Shown here: positions 54,463 to 62,858 of the stretch, piece by piece
Position numbering within the stretch: position 1 is the first letter of the stretch
Layout: each line of letters begins with the position of its first letter
Assembly: GCA_017643925.1 (NCBI GenBank)
Contig: JAEPML010000018.1
Coordinates: forward strand, 27,943-91,942
Reading direction: 5' to 3'
DNA: 64,000 nucleotides
Source: Roseibium sp.
GTDB lineage: Bacteria > Pseudomonadota > Alphaproteobacteria > Rhizobiales > Stappiaceae
Notes under the pieces: model-generated
Database searches by the model: none
The model's input: the letters and a program-made list of their open reading frames with translations, nothing else
Told to the model about the DNA's origin: nothing
Program-made: the position numbers and the translations under genes

Positions 54463-55443
54463 ATGTCTGATTTCCGGCAGTCCCCCTATCGCTTTCTGAA
54501 CAGTGTTTTTTCGGAGGGCGAAGCGCTTGATAATGATCTCTTTGTCAATGGCTTGACTGAAAACGTCACGTTCGATGTCGCCTATCCCGTGAACCGGCTC
54601 ACCGGCCGTTCTGAGGTGATGGACGGTTTCTTCGCACCGATCAGCAAGGCCCTCTCGCATGTGCGGCGAAGAGACGAATTGTTCATTGGCGGGCCCAACC
54701 GGCGCGCTCCTGGCGGCCACTGGGTGACCAGTGTCTGCCACTATGTCGGCAATTTCGACGCGCCCCTGTTCGGCATCAAACCGTCCGGGCATCTCGTCTT
54801 TCTGAGAGCAGGCGAGTTCTACCGCGTCGAGGCGGACGGACGCATCTCGGAGGCCAAGATCATCGTGGATCTCCTGGACCTGATGCGCCAGGCCGGCCGG
54901 TTTCCGCTCCCGAACATGCTGGGAACTGAAATGCTGTTTCCCGGACCTGCCACGCATGACGGCGTTCTGCCGACGGGTCAGGCCGATGGAGAGGAAACGC
55001 TCGACCTGTGCGAGGCGATGCTCGCCGACCTGAAGGCCTATGACCCGGAAACCTTCTCCTCGAAAGGCCAGACAGGTCAGGACGGCTACTGGCACGACGA
55101 CATGCTCTGGTACGGGCCGGGTGGGATCGGATCCAACTACCGCTGGAGCGGTTTTGAAAAGGATCACCGCGCTGACTTTCTGACAGCCTTTCCGGACCGG
55201 GTCGGCGGGGACCACTATTGCCGCATCGGCGACGGCAACTATGCCGCCGTGAGCGGCTGGCCCTCGATGACCATGACCCACAAGGGCGACTATCTTGGTG
55301 TTCCAGCCACAAACAGGCAGCTGACCCTGCGTGTCATGGACTTCTATCGCTGCGCCGGCGGCAAGATCATGGAGAACTGGGTGCTGCTCGATTATCTGGA
55401 ACTGTTTCAGCAGATGGGCCGGGACCTCATCAGCGAGCAGTGA
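54463..55443 (+). CDS. Divergent two-domain SnoaL/NTF2-fold protein
   Basis: The 326-residue protein is the only rightward member of the group. It has the two-half layout (ENVTFDVAYPVNRLTGRSEVMDGF and GQDGYWHDDMLWYGPGGIG), and the C-terminal signature MTMTHKGDYLGVPATNRQL, DFYRCAGGKIMENWVLLD, QQMGRDL. It shares the operator region with the transporter operon and should be co-induced. Its distance from the other copies suggests a different step rather than simple redundancy. Confidence 0.85.
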   Translation: MSDFRQSPYRFLNSVFSEGEALDNDLFVNGLTENVTFDVAYPVNRLTGRSEVMDGFFAPISKALSHVRRRDELFIGGPNRRAPGGHWVTSVCHYVGNFDAPLFGIKPSGHLVFLRAGEFYRVEADGRISEAKIIVDLLDLMRQAGRFPLPNMLGTEMLFPGPATHDGVLPTGQADGEETLDLCEAMLADLKAYDPETFSSKGQTGQDGYWHDDMLWYGPGGIGSNYRWSGFEKDHRADFLTAFPDRVGGDHYCRIGDGNYAAVSGWPSMTMTHKGDYLGVPATNRQLTLRVMDFYRCAGGKIMENWVLLDYLELFQQMGRDLISEQ

Positions 55444-55444
55444 C

Positions 55445-55493
55445 CCTGGCACACGGCGCAACGCGGCAAGTTGCCACTGACGCCGTGTCCAGG
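55445..55493. terminator. Long hairpin between convergent genes
   Basis: CCTGGCACACGGCG pairs with CGCCGTGTCCAGG, one bulge, enclosing a smaller GGCAA/TTGCC stem. It begins two bases after the SnoaL stop and lies before the convergent gene at 55516, so it may terminate both. Confidence 0.65.
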
Positions 55494-55515
55494 AGTGATC
55501 CGCCATTCAACGAGT

Positions 55516-56646
55516 TCAATTCCCATTCAGGCGGAAAGGATAGGCATCCACCCGAAGCTTGACGTAGCCGGTCGGCAGACGCCAGGGCACGTCCAGCGGC
55601 GGCAAACCGTCCAGGCTGCGGACCGGTTCCTTTCTTTTCGTCTGGTTCAGCTCCTTGCGCACCTTCCAGAGTTGCCAGTGCAGATCCCGGATCTGGGCGA
55701 GTTTGGCGTACAGCTTCTTTTCCATGCTGTCTTCCTGCTTTTCCAGGGCCTCGAACTTCGCATTGGCATCATGGTAGTTCCGGCTTTCCCGTCTCATCGT
55801 TCGGGAGTAACCCCGCAGGATTTCCCGCAAGGCGGCCGCATCTTTCTTTCGATAGACTTCGTTTTGCCAGGCAACAACGCCCTCATTCTTCAGGCGGTCG
55901 TATTCCCGGGTACCCTGATGAAGAATGTCCCTCGTGGCGTGCCAGGAATCGAGGTGCCGTGTGCTTTCCCTTTCCCACGTGGTCGACTTCCGTTCAATCT
56001 CGACGAACTTGCCGATCATGATCTTCAGCTCCTGGATCGATCCACTCAATTTTGCCGAGATCTGGGTCTTGAGGGCTTCCCGTCCCTTTTGTGCCTTGAT
56101 GCGTTGAAGTCGCGCATCTTCCAACGCCTGCAACTGGCGCCTCAGGTCACGCTTGAGTTTGAAATAGATCGGGTTCCAGGAAATGTTCCAATGCCAGGTT
56201 TCGGCAACCCCGAACACATTGTGCACCACGTTGCCCGTCTTCGCCACAACACCGGCCTTATCAACCCGCTCAAGGTATTGCTGGTATTCCCTGTCCACCG
56301 CAAAGTCGATCTTGCCGAGCATGCCGTGCAGCGTATCAAGAAGGCCATCGGCCGGAACAAGAGAAAAGCGATTGGCCTCTCCAAACACATGGGCAACTGC
56401 CAATGAGAACGAAAGGCCTGTTACGGCAGCGTCCGCGTGCTTTTCGAACTCCTTGACGAGTTTCTCGCCTTTCTTGGTCAGCTGCCTGTGGCGCATGTCC
56501 CGGCTGACTTCGTTTTCAACCATAATGCGCGTGAAGCCATTCGCTTCCGCCTTGAAGGCTTCGGTTATGGCAACGCCGATGAGCTGTTTGATCAGCTCCA
56601 CAGCACCTTTCTTCGCAACTTCGGCTGTGATCTTTCCAATGGGCAT
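55516..56646 (-). CDS. Hypothetical coiled-coil protein (376 residues)
   Basis: The sequence is helical, with a weakly hydrophobic stretch at about 75-90 (VTGLSFSLAVAHVFGEA), a Trp-rich turn (ETWHWNISWNPIYF, about 155) and long charged coiled-coil from about 165 to 345 (LRRQLQALEDARLQRIKAQKG, FEALEKQEDSMEKKLYAKLA). There is no signal peptide. The end, PPLDVPWRLPTGYVKLRVDAYPF, looks like a small folded tail. I recognise no family. It stands alone between two catabolic operons, with its own promoter region of about 200 bases. Confidence 0.7.
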   Translation of the reverse strand: MPIGKITAEVAKKGAVELIKQLIGVAITEAFKAEANGFTRIMVENEVSRDMRHRQLTKKGEKLVKEFEKHADAAVTGLSFSLAVAHVFGEANRFSLVPADGLLDTLHGMLGKIDFAVDREYQQYLERVDKAGVVAKTGNVVHNVFGVAETWHWNISWNPIYFKLKRDLRRQLQALEDARLQRIKAQKGREALKTQISAKLSGSIQELKIMIGKFVEIERKSTTWERESTRHLDSWHATRDILHQGTREYDRLKNEGVVAWQNEVYRKKDAAALREILRGYSRTMRRESRNYHDANAKFEALEKQEDSMEKKLYAKLAQIRDLHWQLWKVRKELNQTKRKEPVRSLDGLPPLDVPWRLPTGYVKLRVDAYPFRLNGN

Positions 56647-56836
56647 GATCGTGATCCTCGGTTTCGCTTCTCCCAGGATCTTACTGGCAAGCGACTATTC
56701 AAGACGTGACCACCAGCACAAAGGGAACGATTACTTCATTTCCCGAATTCAAGTGCAGAATATAACAATACTTCCAGATTCTTAGGGGCGATAATAGGCC
56801 CTATACTTCGATCTAAATACAACCAAAGGTCCGAAA

Positions 56837-56860
56837 CGCCCTGCAACACAACACAGGGCG
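56837..56860 (-). terminator. Terminator of the sulfoglycolytic operon
   Basis: Read leftward, CGCCCTG and CAGGGCG form a seven-base stem around a ten-base loop, followed by TTTCGG. It lies 35 bases beyond the stop of the dehydrogenase gene. Confidence 0.65.
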
Positions 56861-56894
56861 CGTCAGAATATTCACCAATTACTTGGACCGGACT

Positions 56895-58343
56895 TCAAAG
56901 ACCCGCCACGCACATATATTTGCTTTCCAGATAGTCATCGAGCCCCTGGGTGCCGCCTTCCTTGCCCATGCCGCTTTGTTTCAGACCGCCAAACGGTGCC
57001 TCTACGGTGGTAATCAGGCCGGCATTGATGCCGATCAGGCCGTATTGCAGACCTTCGTTGAGACGGAAGATACGGGCAAGATCCCTAGTATAGGCATAGG
57101 CGGCGAGACCGAATTCGGTGGCATTGGCCGCTGAAATTGCCTCCTCTTCCGTCTCGAACCTGAAGACCGCCGACAGCGGCCCGAAAATTTCTTCCGTTGC
57201 AAAGGACATGTCGGACGTGGCGCCGGTTACGACGGTCGGCTGGAAATACGTGCCGCCAAGAGCATGGCGCTCGCCGCCTTCAACTATCTTGCCACCTTTG
57301 GCGACCGCATCACCGATCAGCTCCTCGACCTTGGCAACCGCAGCATTGTCGATCAAGGGGCCCTGCATTGTCCCGGGCTCGGTTCCATCGCCCACCTTGA
57401 GGTCGGCAGTTGCAGCGCGCAGCTTCTCCACGAACGCATCGTGGATGCCCGCCTGGACATAGAACCGATTGGTGCAGACGCAAGTCTGCCCCATGTTGCG
57501 ATACTTGGCGATCATGGCCCCCTCGATCGCGGCATCAATATCGGCATCGTCGAATACGATGAAGGGCGCATTGCCCCCGAGCTCCATGGAGACCTTTTTC
57601 ACCGTGTCCGCAGATTGCCGGATCAGTGTTCGACCCACTTCCGTGGAGCCGGTAAACGTGACCTTGCGAACCGTCGGACTGTCCATCAATGCGCCGCCGA
57701 TGTCCCGTGCGCTGCCTGTCACGATGTTAACGACCCCGGCCGGGTAGCCGACCTCTTCCGCCAGCTTGCCCCAGACCAGTCCGGAAAAGGGTGTGTTGGT
57801 TGCAGGCTTTGCCACAACGGTGCAACCGGCAGCGAGCGCCGGACCCAGTTTACGGGCCAGCATCGAAGACGGGAAATTCCAGGGAGTGATCGCAGCGACA
57901 ACACCAACCGGGTGCCGGGTAACGAAAAGGCGACGATCGCCGGTCGGGGCCGGAACGATTTCCCCCTTTGCACGACGGATCTCTTCGGCAAACCAGCGGA
58001 TATAGGCCGCACCGATGGCAATCTCGCCCCGCGCCTCGAAGAGAGGCTTGCCCTGTTCGGCAGTCAGGAGCTGCGCCAGAGCCTCCTGATTGTCCATCAG
58101 CGCATCGTGCAAGTCCTGCAGCAACTTCACACGCTGGCTCAGGTCGCTGCGTCCAAAACTGTCGAATGCTTCGGCGGCAGCGGCAATCGCCCGGTCCGTC
58201 TCGGCGCGTCCGGACTTGGGAACATGACCAACTGTTTCGCCGGTTGCCGGGTTCACAACGGCAATGGTGTCTCCCGTGTCGGCGCCGACCCAGCTGCCGC
58301 CAATCAGATTGCTCTCGCAAACAAAGCTTTTGTAATCGCTCAT
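56895..58343 (-). CDS. GabD/SlaB-like NAD(P)-dependent aldehyde dehydrogenase
   Basis: The 482-residue enzyme has the succinate-semialdehyde dehydrogenase layout: PWNFPSSMLARKLGPALAAG, catalytic Glu254 (VSMELGGNAPF) and nucleophile Cys288 (MGQTCVCTN, with a second Cys290 as in GabD). SlaB of the sulfo-ED pathway, which oxidises 3-sulfolactaldehyde to sulfolactate, is in the same family. Given the neighbouring YihV-like kinase and YihT-like aldolase, sulfolactaldehyde is the most likely substrate and sulfolactate the product. Succinate semialdehyde remains possible. It is last in the operon and overlaps the epimerase gene (ATGA). Confidence 0.85.
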   Translation of the reverse strand: MSDYKSFVCESNLIGGSWVGADTGDTIAVVNPATGETVGHVPKSGRAETDRAIAAAAEAFDSFGRSDLSQRVKLLQDLHDALMDNQEALAQLLTAEQGKPLFEARGEIAIGAAYIRWFAEEIRRAKGEIVPAPTGDRRLFVTRHPVGVVAAITPWNFPSSMLARKLGPALAAGCTVVAKPATNTPFSGLVWGKLAEEVGYPAGVVNIVTGSARDIGGALMDSPTVRKVTFTGSTEVGRTLIRQSADTVKKVSMELGGNAPFIVFDDADIDAAIEGAMIAKYRNMGQTCVCTNRFYVQAGIHDAFVEKLRAATADLKVGDGTEPGTMQGPLIDNAAVAKVEELIGDAVAKGGKIVEGGERHALGGTYFQPTVVTGATSDMSFATEEIFGPLSAVFRFETEEEAISAANATEFGLAAYAYTRDLARIFRLNEGLQYGLIGINAGLITTVEAPFGGLKQSGMGKEGGTQGLDDYLESKYMCVAGL

Positions 58344-59344
58344 GATTTTTCCAGTTCAAAGGTGAATTGCGTCTTTTGGCGGTAAGTCTCTCCGGGTCGC
58401 AGCAGGGGCGATGGAAACCCGGCATGATGCAACGCGTCCGGCCAGACCTGCGGCTCAAGCGCCACCCCGGCATTGGCCTTCATGTCCATTCCCGACAGCC
58501 CGGGATGATCAATATTGATCTTGGCCCCGTCATAGACCTGAAGCCCGGCTTCGGTCGTCGCACACCGCATGGTCACGCCAGAGGCCGAACTGCGCAAAAA
58601 GGCGACTTCGCGCAGGCTTTGCCGTTCGGACGACAGGCAGAAATTGTGATCGACAAGCCCCGCCCGGGACGCCTGCGCGATGGGTGCGGGCGTGCGAAAA
58701 TCGAAGGCTGTCCCCGCGACTGCACGCAGCTCCCCCGTCGGGATCAGCTCATCATCCACCGGCAGGTAGTGATCGGCAGATACCTGAAGCACGTGATCCA
58801 GGATCGTCGCACTTCCATCGAGATTGAAGTAGCTGTGGTGCGCCAGGTTACAGACGGTCGGTGCATCGCTGGTCGCTGTATATTCAATATCGAGCACACC
58901 ATCGGAAAGGAGCGAGAAACGGGCCTGCGCCCGTAATGCGCCGGGATAGCCCATTTCCCCGTCACCAAGCACGATTTCGAAAACCACCGTGTTGTCAGAG
59001 ACATCCAGAACTGCCCAGCACTTCTTGCCCATGCTGACAGCCCCGCCATGCAGGGAATGCTTGCCCAGGAAATTGAGGTCCAGCTGGTGGCTGGTTCCAT
59101 CGATTTCAAGGTGACCGTCGCGGATCCGGTTGGCACATCGGCCAGCGGTCGCACCGAAATAGGGAGACTTGGTGAGGTAGGGATCGAAGCTTTCGAATCC
59201 CAAAACCAGTGCCTCCGGATGTCCTTCCAGACGCAAGTCCTGCAGGACGGTTCCGTAGGTCAGGAATGAAGCGGACAATCCGCCGCCATTCAGGGAGACC
59301 CGCCCAACCTCTGTTCCGTCGGGCATTGTACCGAAGTGTTCCAT
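58340..59344 (-). CDS. Aldose 1-epimerase (GalM-like mutarotase)
   Basis: The 334-residue beta-sandwich protein has GRCANRI, the substrate His in KHSLHGG, the catalytic His pair in NLAHHSYFNL and the catalytic Glu in VALEPQVWPD. It interconverts sugar anomers. Sulfoquinovose operons often carry a mutarotase (YihR in E. coli), so it probably feeds the correct anomer to the isomerase here. Four-base overlap with the dehydrogenase gene supports common transcription. Confidence 0.88.
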   Translation of the reverse strand: MEHFGTMPDGTEVGRVSLNGGGLSASFLTYGTVLQDLRLEGHPEALVLGFESFDPYLTKSPYFGATAGRCANRIRDGHLEIDGTSHQLDLNFLGKHSLHGGAVSMGKKCWAVLDVSDNTVVFEIVLGDGEMGYPGALRAQARFSLLSDGVLDIEYTATSDAPTVCNLAHHSYFNLDGSATILDHVLQVSADHYLPVDDELIPTGELRAVAGTAFDFRTPAPIAQASRAGLVDHNFCLSSERQSLREVAFLRSSASGVTMRCATTEAGLQVYDGAKINIDHPGLSGMDMKANAGVALEPQVWPDALHHAGFPSPLLRPGETYRQKTQFTFELEKS

Positions 59345-59346
59345 GG

Positions 59347-60438
59347 TTAGCCTTTCAGGGAAATCGCCTTGCCTGTGCGTGCACTCTCTTCGGCGGCCTC
59401 GCCAACCAGCACCGACCAGTATCCATCTGCCAGGCTGACCTCCGGCTCACCCGTTCCGGTCACGATCAGATCGCGAAAGCGCTGATGCTGATAGTAGGTC
59501 GAGCCGTGGTGATCTCCCGCTTGCAGGATCTCCTCATCCACCTCGATTTCCTCGACCCGGACCTCCTTGGTCGCGCGCAACGAGATTTCGACTTCGCTCG
59601 CCCGTTCCTTGCCATCGGCGGAAAATCGCGCCGGCCCCGGCACCTTCGCGTCGATGCGCGCCTTTTCACCAGTGACCGAAACGACTTCCTGCCAATAGGA
59701 GCCTTCGGCAAACATGCAAAGATCCAGCATGCCCCTGGAGCCATTTTCGAAATCGACAACAGCGAAGGCGTTGTCGAGCACATCGACCTTCAGCTCAGCG
59801 GATTCCGCGTCCGTGAAATTGACGTCGATGCCGCCCGACGCGAATACCCGCACCGGGTCACTTTTCATGGCAAGCCGCATGAGGTCCCAGAAGTGACAGC
59901 ACTTCTCGACAAGGGTACCACCGCTGCGATCGTTGAACCGGTTCCAGTCATCGACCTTGGCCAGAAACGGAAACCGGTGTTCCCGGATCGCGATCATGCG
60001 AGGCGACCCGACGGTTCCCTGATCCAGCTCCTCCAGCAGCCGTGCGACAGGGGGCATGTAGCGGTATTCCATCGCGACCCAGACCGGGGCCGACCGCCCC
60101 CTGGAGAGACCCATGATATCCCGGCAATCTACCGCGGTGGTGCAAAGCGGTTTTTCACACAAGATCGGCAGGTCGGTGGCCAGAACATCCCTGAGAATGC
60201 CATGATGTGTGTCGTTGGGCGTCACGATCACCAGCGCGTCCAGGTCCTCCCTGGTCAGCATCTCGCGATAGTCGGCATAACCAACCGCGCCATCGCCTGC
60301 GACTTGCAGCGACATCTCGCGCATGCCCGGATCGGTGTCCGCAATCGCGCCGACACAAACACCTTCGAGCAGGTTCAGGTTTCGAATATGTTCCTGCCCC
60401 ATCATTCCGGAGCCGATCAGGCCGTAGCGCTTTGCCAT
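59347..60438 (-). CDS. Gfo/Idh/MocA-family protein, candidate NAD-dependent sulfoquinovosidase
   Basis: The 363-residue protein has an N-terminal Rossmann domain (YGLIGSGMMGQEHIRNL), the EKP motif (ILCEKPLCTT) and a C-terminal substrate domain with EYRYMPP, DWNRFNDRSGGTLVEKCCHF. Family members are sugar dehydrogenases or redox-assisted glycosidases. NAD-dependent sulfoquinovosidases (SqgA, GH188) belong to this superfamily and occur in sulfoglycolytic clusters. No GH31-type sulfoquinovosidase gene is visible here, so this protein could release sulfoquinovose from its glycosides. A plain inositol- or sugar-dehydrogenase role is the alternative. Confidence 0.8.
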   Translation of the reverse strand: MAKRYGLIGSGMMGQEHIRNLNLLEGVCVGAIADTDPGMREMSLQVAGDGAVGYADYREMLTREDLDALVIVTPNDTHHGILRDVLATDLPILCEKPLCTTAVDCRDIMGLSRGRSAPVWVAMEYRYMPPVARLLEELDQGTVGSPRMIAIREHRFPFLAKVDDWNRFNDRSGGTLVEKCCHFWDLMRLAMKSDPVRVFASGGIDVNFTDAESAELKVDVLDNAFAVVDFENGSRGMLDLCMFAEGSYWQEVVSVTGEKARIDAKVPGPARFSADGKERASEVEISLRATKEVRVEEIEVDEEILQAGDHHGSTYYQHQRFRDLIVTGTGEPEVSLADGYWSVLVGEAAEESARTGKAISLKG

Positions 60439-60441
60439 GTC

Positions 60442-61824
60442 TCAGATCTCCAGGAGCGGCAGATCGAGCGCCCCGGCCGCCGACCTCAAGGCAGCCCGAT
60501 GGTCGCCATAGGCCAGAGCCATGTGATGCTCGAGACCGGAGGCAACCAGGTCCTGAAGCACATCGCCTGCCGGGCGTTCAAACCGCAAGACACCCGAGGT
60601 TCCGGTGAAGGCGGCCGGCCGCGCCTGCATCTCACCGAATGAAAGCACAAGCTTTGGTTCGTTGAAGGACTGGCTCACCCGGACCAGGGTCACCGGCCCC
60701 GGTTTCAGCGGAAACTGGTAAAGCAGCGGCTGCTTCCGGTTGGTATGAATCGTCGCCGTGGGCTGATCGTTCGAGGCGCACATCGACAGGGGCGCCTGAC
60801 CACAATGCCAGACAACCGCAGTGCCATCTGCCTCGTCCACATCCACAAGATCGGTCAGGAAAACCGGTGCCTGGGATACCTGTTGCAAGAGCAGCTGCGT
60901 CAAGGCCCCGTAGACGTCGGCTTCGCAGGCACAAGGGACTTTTGCCTCGCCCATCATCGAAACAGGACCGCAGACCGCGCCGCCATATTCGGTAAAGGTT
61001 TCAGGCCAGCACCTGATGGCAAACGCATCGAACTGACCGGAGTTGCGAATGTCTTCAAGGCCGAGTTTCAGGCGAAGTGAGCGATCAAGCTGATCTGCAT
61101 CGACCTCGTCGGCGTTTGGAACCTGTGCATCCAGCGCTGTGCGCAGTTTTGCAACCTCCCCCGCATCCGCCTTCCCGGCGGTGTCAAACAGGGTCTCGAG
61201 CTCCATGGCGCTGACTTCCACACCGGCGAGCTGATTAAGCTTGTCCGCGTCATAGGCACAGGTGTCGAACCCAGCCGGATGAGCTCCGATCCGCGCAATG
61301 CGGCGCCCCCGGATCGCATCGGCAGTTGCTCTTCCTTCGTCATCGGTAGCCGGCACGGATCCCGCATCCAGCCGGCCAGCCGATCGTTTCCCGGCCAACA
61401 GGTCCTCAAGCTGCGAATGCACGTTCTCATCCGGCTCCGCGTAGAGCCAGGAAAACGCCCGCCCGTTCAGACCGAGGGCATGGGCTGCCAGGTTCAGACC
61501 ACAAAATGCATTCAGCCGAAGGCGTCCCCCCAGGCGCGGCTCAGGCACTGCCCAGATCGCAAGCTGCTGGGTGAAGGCGGAAGCGGCTGCGACCGCCATG
61601 CTTGCGTCGGTAAATGTCACCTGAAGGATCAGGACCTGATCGACAGACGCCTCGACCAGGGCGTCGATGGCGGCACGGGTTGTCTCTTCGTCGAACAGAA
61701 GCGTGCGTGAGCCGACAAGCTCATGTCCCGTCGCCTCCAGTGCAGACAGCATCGCGTCCAGCTTGCTCTCGGCAAAGGGAACGTCGAAGGTCGGACGGCC
61801 GAGCGGCAGCAAGCCGAGTTTCAT
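60442..61824 (-). CDS. L-fucose/L-arabinose isomerase-superfamily protein (candidate sulfoquinovose isomerase)
   Basis: The 460-residue protein shows the FucI/AraA-type C-terminal domain: CWPETFTEYGGAVCGPVSMM, CACEADVYGALTQLLLQQV with the metal-binding Glu/Asp, FLTDLVDVDEADGTAVVWHCG with the metal Asp and His. Its N-terminal part is a Rossmann-like fold beginning KLGLLPLGRPTFDV. These enzymes interconvert aldoses and ketoses. In several non-enterobacterial sulfoglycolytic clusters the isomerase is of this type rather than YihS. It should make sulfofructose from sulfoquinovose here. It overlaps the aldolase gene by four bases. Confidence 0.82.
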   Translation of the reverse strand: MKLGLLPLGRPTFDVPFAESKLDAMLSALEATGHELVGSRTLLFDEETTRAAIDALVEASVDQVLILQVTFTDASMAVAAASAFTQQLAIWAVPEPRLGGRLRLNAFCGLNLAAHALGLNGRAFSWLYAEPDENVHSQLEDLLAGKRSAGRLDAGSVPATDDEGRATADAIRGRRIARIGAHPAGFDTCAYDADKLNQLAGVEVSAMELETLFDTAGKADAGEVAKLRTALDAQVPNADEVDADQLDRSLRLKLGLEDIRNSGQFDAFAIRCWPETFTEYGGAVCGPVSMMGEAKVPCACEADVYGALTQLLLQQVSQAPVFLTDLVDVDEADGTAVVWHCGQAPLSMCASNDQPTATIHTNRKQPLLYQFPLKPGPVTLVRVSQSFNEPKLVLSFGEMQARPAAFTGTSGVLRFERPAGDVLQDLVASGLEHHMALAYGDHRAALRSAAGALDLPLLEI

Positions 61825-62858
61825 GCCGCGCTCCCGAAACCGGTGTAGCCGTGCCTGAAGCTTGCATCGACAGGTTCAAACGTGGCTCCCGAAGGGCCGT
61901 AACAGGAATGCGCGGACCAGCTTGCCGCCTTCTCGTCGGCAAGCGCGGAGATATCGGCAAGATAGTCCCTCGCATCCGTTTCCAGCGACGCGCGGATCTT
62001 GTCCCAATCCGGATAGGCCTTGAAGGCATCGAGCCAGATGGCCCGGCCTGCCAGGAACCCGGACGCGCCTGCGGCAAAGGCGTGTTCAAGCACCTTGCGG
62101 AATTCCGCCTTGCCCGCGCCTGCCGACAACATCACCCAGGGACGCCCGGCCAGGCGGCCCATTTCGTCAAACACCGCCTGCACCTCGGACGACCCGTCCG
62201 CATCCTGCGCATTGACCGGGCTCTCGAGCTTGAAGATATCGACGCCGTATTCCGGTTTTGCAAATTCCTCGACGGAGGCCAGCACGTCGTCCGCCTTCTT
62301 GCCCTTCATCTCCACATATTCACGGGTCTGGTGCGCATCGGATGCGAGGGGATAGACAAGCAATTCGAACAGGAACGGAATGTCGAAACGTGCGCAATCC
62401 TCACCAATCCGTTTGACATAGTCCTGCTGTGCCGAGCAGACACCTTCACCAGCGTCCGGCCGGTACCAGGCCAGAACCTTGACAGCGTCGGCGCCCATGC
62501 GCTTGATTTTCTCCACGGACCAGTCGTCGATATTCGAACTCAGACGCCCTTCCGGCGTTTCGGTAAAGAGGCTGTCCTCGAGCGTGACGATCAGGCCCTT
62601 GGTCGGTGACAGCGTGTCGAGCGCGTTCGGCACTGCATAATGCGGGTCTAGCAGCATCGCGGTTGACTGGTCCTGCAGCGTTTCCACGAGCAATCCCTTG
62701 AACCGTGCGACCTGATCCCATGGAGCAACGTCGACGCCAAGGTGAGAGGCGATCGGCCCCTTGATCGGCGGACGCTGGTCAACTGCCGTCATCTTGAAGA
62801 TGCCATTGGCATCCGCCATGCGTCGCAGGCTCCAGAGTTTTCCCGGTGAAAGGGTCAT
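61821..62858 (-). CDS. LacD/YihT-family class I aldolase (candidate sulfofructose-1-phosphate aldolase)
   Basis: The ATG at 62858 follows GGAG and overlaps the kinase stop (ATGA), giving 345 residues; the extra 25 residues of the longer frame are kinase shadow. Landmarks are FKMTAVDQRPP, AVKVLAWYRPD, the Schiff-base Lys210 (VDIFKLESPVN) and the phosphate/sulfonate-site segment AAGASGFLAGRAIW. The last is closer to YihT (EAGASGFLAGRAVW, from memory) than to tagatose-bisphosphate aldolase LacD. It would split sulfofructose 1-phosphate into dihydroxyacetone phosphate and sulfolactaldehyde. Confidence 0.85.
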   Translation of the reverse strand: MTLSPGKLWSLRRMADANGIFKMTAVDQRPPIKGPIASHLGVDVAPWDQVARFKGLLVETLQDQSTAMLLDPHYAVPNALDTLSPTKGLIVTLEDSLFTETPEGRLSSNIDDWSVEKIKRMGADAVKVLAWYRPDAGEGVCSAQQDYVKRIGEDCARFDIPFLFELLVYPLASDAHQTREYVEMKGKKADDVLASVEEFAKPEYGVDIFKLESPVNAQDADGSSEVQAVFDEMGRLAGRPWVMLSAGAGKAEFRKVLEHAFAAGASGFLAGRAIWLDAFKAYPDWDKIRASLETDARDYLADISALADEKAASWSAHSCYGPSGATFEPVDASFRHGYTGFGSAA

